From Methanococcoides burtonii DSM 6242 (GTDB taxonomy: Archaea > Halobacteriota > Methanosarcinia > Methanosarcinales > Methanosarcinaceae), in contig NC_007955.1 in the NCBI RefSeq assembly GCF_000013725.1, positions 2,015,579-2,079,578 on the forward strand: a stretch of DNA of 64,000 bases. The letters are read 5' to 3'. Both the position numbers and the translations under genes were made by a program. How positions within the stretch are numbered: the stretch's first letter is position 1; every line of letters starts with the position of its first letter. Of the stretch, positions 62,201 to 64,000 are shown one piece after another. The notes beneath the pieces are model-generated. The model ran no database searches, was not told the DNA's origin, and was given only the letters and a program-made list of their open reading frames with translations.

Positions 62201-63369
62201 ATCAATTAGTAACAAATGATCCTGTTATGTCATCCTTCTGGACTTTCAATGAAAACTCCGGAACCACTGTCCATGATTCTATTTCCAATCTGAACGGCGA
62301 TGTTGAAGGTGCTGCATGGACCACTGGTTCTAATGGAAGTGGGCTAGACTTTGATGGGACAAATGATCATGTGTTTGTCCCGAATTCATCAGATTTTAAG
62401 TTCACTGATTCCATTACCATGATGGCATGGGTCAATTCGGACGTATCAAATACTGCAAAGATAGTTCAGAAAGGTGACTGGGGGGGATATGGACTGGGCC
62501 TCGATATCTGGAATGGATGGGGTGCTTCTGTATATTTCGATGGATCCGGCTCCCAATCCCTCCGGTGGGGTAGTGGTGTTCCTGAGAATGGTCGCTGGTA
62601 TCATGTAGCTTTTACTTATGATGGATCCGCTATGAGACTCTATGTTGATGGCAGGGAGGTTAATAATGCAACAGTTTCAGGAGATCTTAAAGTCAACTCA
62701 AAGGATATCTACATTGGATCAGATGGAGTTACTCAAAAGTTCTTTGATGGTAAGATCGATGAGGTAGGGGTGCATCAAAATGCATTGACAGGAAATGAGA
62801 TATATGAGATATACAATTCCTCCCGGCCAGTCACTACTAATGGCACAAAATACGTTTTATATAAAGTAAATTCATCTTATAATGATGCTGAAGAGCGAAT
62901 TTCAAATGGAGCAATGGTCAGGACCAGTACAGATCTTGAATTGGTTCGTGAATCCACTGATCAGGAGGTCGGTGTCAGGTTTACAGGTGTGGCCATTCCA
63001 CAAGGCAGCACCATCGAATCTGCAACTCTTGTGTTCGTTATTGATGAATATGAGTCAATGACTACGAATTTGAATATCTATGCTCACGATGCTGATGAAT
63101 CTCCGAAGTTTGGTAGCAGACGTCATGATATCACACGTAGGGGAAAAACAACTCAATATGTTCAGTGGAACAGTATTCCTGCTCCTGCAGTCGGGGGGAT
63201 TCTGGTCTCGCCGGATATATCTGATGTGGTTCAGGAAGTTATCGGCAGGCCTGGATGGTCTTCCGGCAATTCTCTTTCCATTATCATTAATGGTAATGGT
63301 AGAAGAACAGTTGAGTCCTATAATGGTGTTCCTTCCAGTGCACCATTACTGAACATAACATATAGTTGA
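59266..63369 (+). CDS. giant surface protein: type IV pilin-like N-terminus, four LamG-like domains
   Basis: 1367 residues. The N-terminus (SFIKNTDGVSVVVGEIMMTA plus a hydrophobic helix to about residue 45) matches archaeal type IV pilin-like proteins with a prepilin cleavage site after TDG. Four concanavalin/LamG-like domains begin at about residues 173, 381, 594 and 990, each opening with a variant of FWTFNENSGTTVHDS followed by DGxxxGAxWVSG and ending GxIDEVxVxxxxLT. An unrelated 190-residue segment separates repeats three and four. The last 180 residues form a beta domain (VRFTGVAIPQGSTIESATLV...WNSIPAP) like those of secreted archaeal proteins. Probably a cell-surface adhesin or carbohydrate-binding protein. 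Confidence 0.82.
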   Translation: MVPLSPKRSFIKNTDGVSVVVGEIMMTAIVVIAVSFIAASVLSYEGPSDVPNVDVIGWVDVGADTVNFRHTGGETVDGQDIRLNLNLNGSAIKLSSQEIQSIYGKPQWELGDIISINASSLWGLNISDDDYVSSALVHTPSNIVIMSGPLLGDEISSGGSLGSLPQVLISSGWPFNENGGTIAYDAVNDNDGTLTGVDWVSGISGSGIRFHDDSDVVRVENSISLNPKSEITLEAWVKWAIDPNDGENWANILNKDGEDQYQLQHTYGNNRFEFAVNTDDGRDWISSTTAPQKEIWYHVVGVYSSYDQEIAIYVNGVKERSAVHEGDIAISSAPFLIGEHLISDRSFNGIIDEVWVYNTRLTDEQIKARHDLNKPTVINSAYWTFNEDSGTVAYDSIGDHDGDVMGATWVSGLNDSALEFDGSNDHVSVDSSIIENYPFSVSAWIKNSGSNKDEVIISMADSSATNAYYGMYLDKTKGLTIAAKNTALKEVSSTVDVTDGNWHYVVGVFASAIDRKLYVDGVLNGTDTRTVPFNSDFDRWNIGRWADKTPSAYFNGVIDEASITDRELSASEIMNNYLQLKPQEVTIPVTTFTSFWAFNEGTGINVVDSMGGNDGTLKSGASWVSGVNGTALSLDDRTEYVVVNDNSSLDLSTEGSIDTWIKLNSHIANAGIVHKGDRKSKSDKAYSLEFDNDEHVSLVLYNSSGSFQQVTSVTKLELDKWYHLTGTWNSSSIEVYINGILDRSEQNTIGAVRNTDGTLQIGAKITQNDGANKKYGLDGTIDEVYLSNKKMTLFDIRSRYEMNKQDEISEGTYASQIIFNKPNKGGVIKDGGYISFTNGNDHRHVRIDGTKYDLETGDSVKLEVVNDQTSATISMNDVSSQISDFDLNVKLYINGDLKDTGRVTSIYANPMSDFSSTLKYELPSHNSQSYLKADEITIIDWHPVNDSGIIISNIGFYSSAGTVLTLTPSRTYLKSSGYYQLVTNDPVMSSFWTFNENSGTTVHDSISNLNGDVEGAAWTTGSNGSGLDFDGTNDHVFVPNSSDFKFTDSITMMAWVNSDVSNTAKIVQKGDWGGYGLGLDIWNGWGASVYFDGSGSQSLRWGSGVPENGRWYHVAFTYDGSAMRLYVDGREVNNATVSGDLKVNSKDIYIGSDGVTQKFFDGKIDEVGVHQNALTGNEIYEIYNSSRPVTTNGTKYVLYKVNSSYNDAEERISNGAMVRTSTDLELVRESTDQEVGVRFTGVAIPQGSTIESATLVFVIDEYESMTTNLNIYAHDADESPKFGSRRHDITRRGKTTQYVQWNSIPAPAVGGILVSPDISDVVQEVIGRPGWSSGNSLSIIINGNGRRTVESYNGVPSSAPLLNITYS

Positions 63370-63429
63370 GGGGGATTTCTACGAGAAATGTTCCATAAAC
63401 GTTAAATCGATTCATGATAAGTTCTTCTC

Positions 63430-63993
63430 ATGACAGATGTGATGCTACTTTGGGACAACCCTTTACTTTTTGAGAAGCTCTTTAAAGAGAATGGTCTTAA
63501 GTGTCAGCGTGTTCTTTCGACTTCTGTCGGAACTCCTTTTCTTCCTCCCTGCAAGTGTGTTGTGATCCCGACAGGATTTGCAAATCCTGCATATACTAAG
63601 ATCTGTCCCGGGATCGAGAACAATGACAAGTCCTTTGAGAAGTTTGTCCTTGCCGGGGGTATTCTTGTGGTGTTCGGTGCACTAATGCCTGAATATGAGC
63701 ACGATTGGTTGCCCATGAAACTTACCTATATAGAAAAGCATGGGGAGGTTGGGCTGGTGCAGGTATGGTCTCACGAGGTGTCCTGTATTGCAGATGTTCG
63801 GGAAAGTGTGGAATGTGATGGTTATTATTCAGAGACCGATGGGACGGTCGTAATTGAGAACAGTGAAGGAAATGCTGTGCTGGTAGTAAAGGAAATAGGG
63901 GATGGGCTGGTGATAGCCACGACCATCCATGAGTTCCCTTCGTCAGCATTCCTCAAATATATCAGTGAAAAAGCAAAACGATCGAAGATATGA
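63430..63993 (+). CDS. conserved hypothetical protein, 187 residues
   Basis: Soluble alpha/beta protein. MLLWDNPLLFEKLFKENGLK, CVVIPTGFANP and GGILVVFGALMPEYEHDWLP recall the flavodoxin-like layout of class I glutamine amidotransferase-like domains, but no catalytic Cys-His pair is visible, so enzymatic activity is doubtful. No family name can be given. It follows the surface protein on the same strand by 60 bp and ends just before the window edge. Confidence 0.75.
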   Translation: MTDVMLLWDNPLLFEKLFKENGLKCQRVLSTSVGTPFLPPCKCVVIPTGFANPAYTKICPGIENNDKSFEKFVLAGGILVVFGALMPEYEHDWLPMKLTYIEKHGEVGLVQVWSHEVSCIADVRESVECDGYYSETDGTVVIENSEGNAVLVVKEIGDGLVIATTIHEFPSSAFLKYISEKAKRSKI

Positions 63994-64000
63994 TCATTTC

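Overview
The window looks like the chromosome of a cold-adapted methylotrophic methanogen of the Methanosarcinales, very probably Methanococcoides burtonii. The evidence is a euryarchaeal gene set (ftsZ-secE-spt5-L11-L1-L10-L12, archaeal HMG-CoA synthase/thiolase/DUF35 cluster, F420-dependent NADP reductase, group II chaperonin, D-aminoacyl-tRNA deacylase of the archaeal type, FilR1-type regulator) together with a DEAD-box helicase of 522 residues carrying seven perfect 13-residue C-terminal repeats. That helicase matches the deaD gene described from M. burtonii, as I recall it. Archaeal TATA boxes, leaderless starts and GGAGGT/GGTGAT ribosome-binding sites occur throughout.

Layout. 1-2.7 kb: an AT-rich accessory stretch with the 3' part of a STAND-type NTPase gene and a complete IS5-family element whose 20-bp inverted repeats and TAAT target duplication can be placed exactly. 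2.7-9 kb: a methyltransferase, a MATE exporter, a UbiA-type prenyltransferase, a FilR1-type regulator and purH. 9-20 kb: a PAPS-reductase/ferredoxin fusion with a Cas4-like gene, a regulator followed by the mevalonate-entry genes (HMG-CoA synthase, thiolase, DUF35), a CYTH protein, metG, sppA and a multiply frameshifted pseudogene. 20-30 kb: ribose-1,5-bisphosphate isomerase, an aldehyde dehydrogenase, dtdA, ftsZ, secE, spt5 and the ribosomal stalk genes, with an elaborately folded leader before L1. 30-42 kb: deaD, a radical SAM protein, a sodium:solute symporter, a metallo-hydrolase/AAA ATPase pair, rimI, a cis-prenyltransferase homologue read through an in-frame UAG, a YchF-type GTPase and tRNA-Arg(GCG). 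42-49 kb: a thermosome gene that lacks any ordinary start codon, an ECF biotin transporter operon with a BirA-type box, and an ArsR/permease metal-export pair. 49-64 kb: a hydantoinase/oxoprolinase-type protein, small proteins, a class II aldolase, a decayed metallophosphoesterase, nitrogen-assimilation genes (gdhA, glnA) around F420H2:NADP oxidoreductase, and a 1367-residue surface protein with a type IV pilin-like N-terminus and four LamG-like repeats.

Themes. Pseudogenes (at least three) and the IS element show ongoing gene decay, as expected of this lineage. The most interesting signals are (i) an in-frame amber codon inside a cis-prenyltransferase homologue in a lineage that decodes UAG as pyrrolysine, (ii) a thermosome reading frame whose best start is ATC behind a near-perfect Shine-Dalgarno, (iii) a four-hairpin, helix-closed leader RNA touching the L1 ribosome-binding site, and (iv) bacterial-style operators (BirA-type and ArsR-type) lying on archaeal start codons. 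No CRISPR array, rRNA or replication origin was found.
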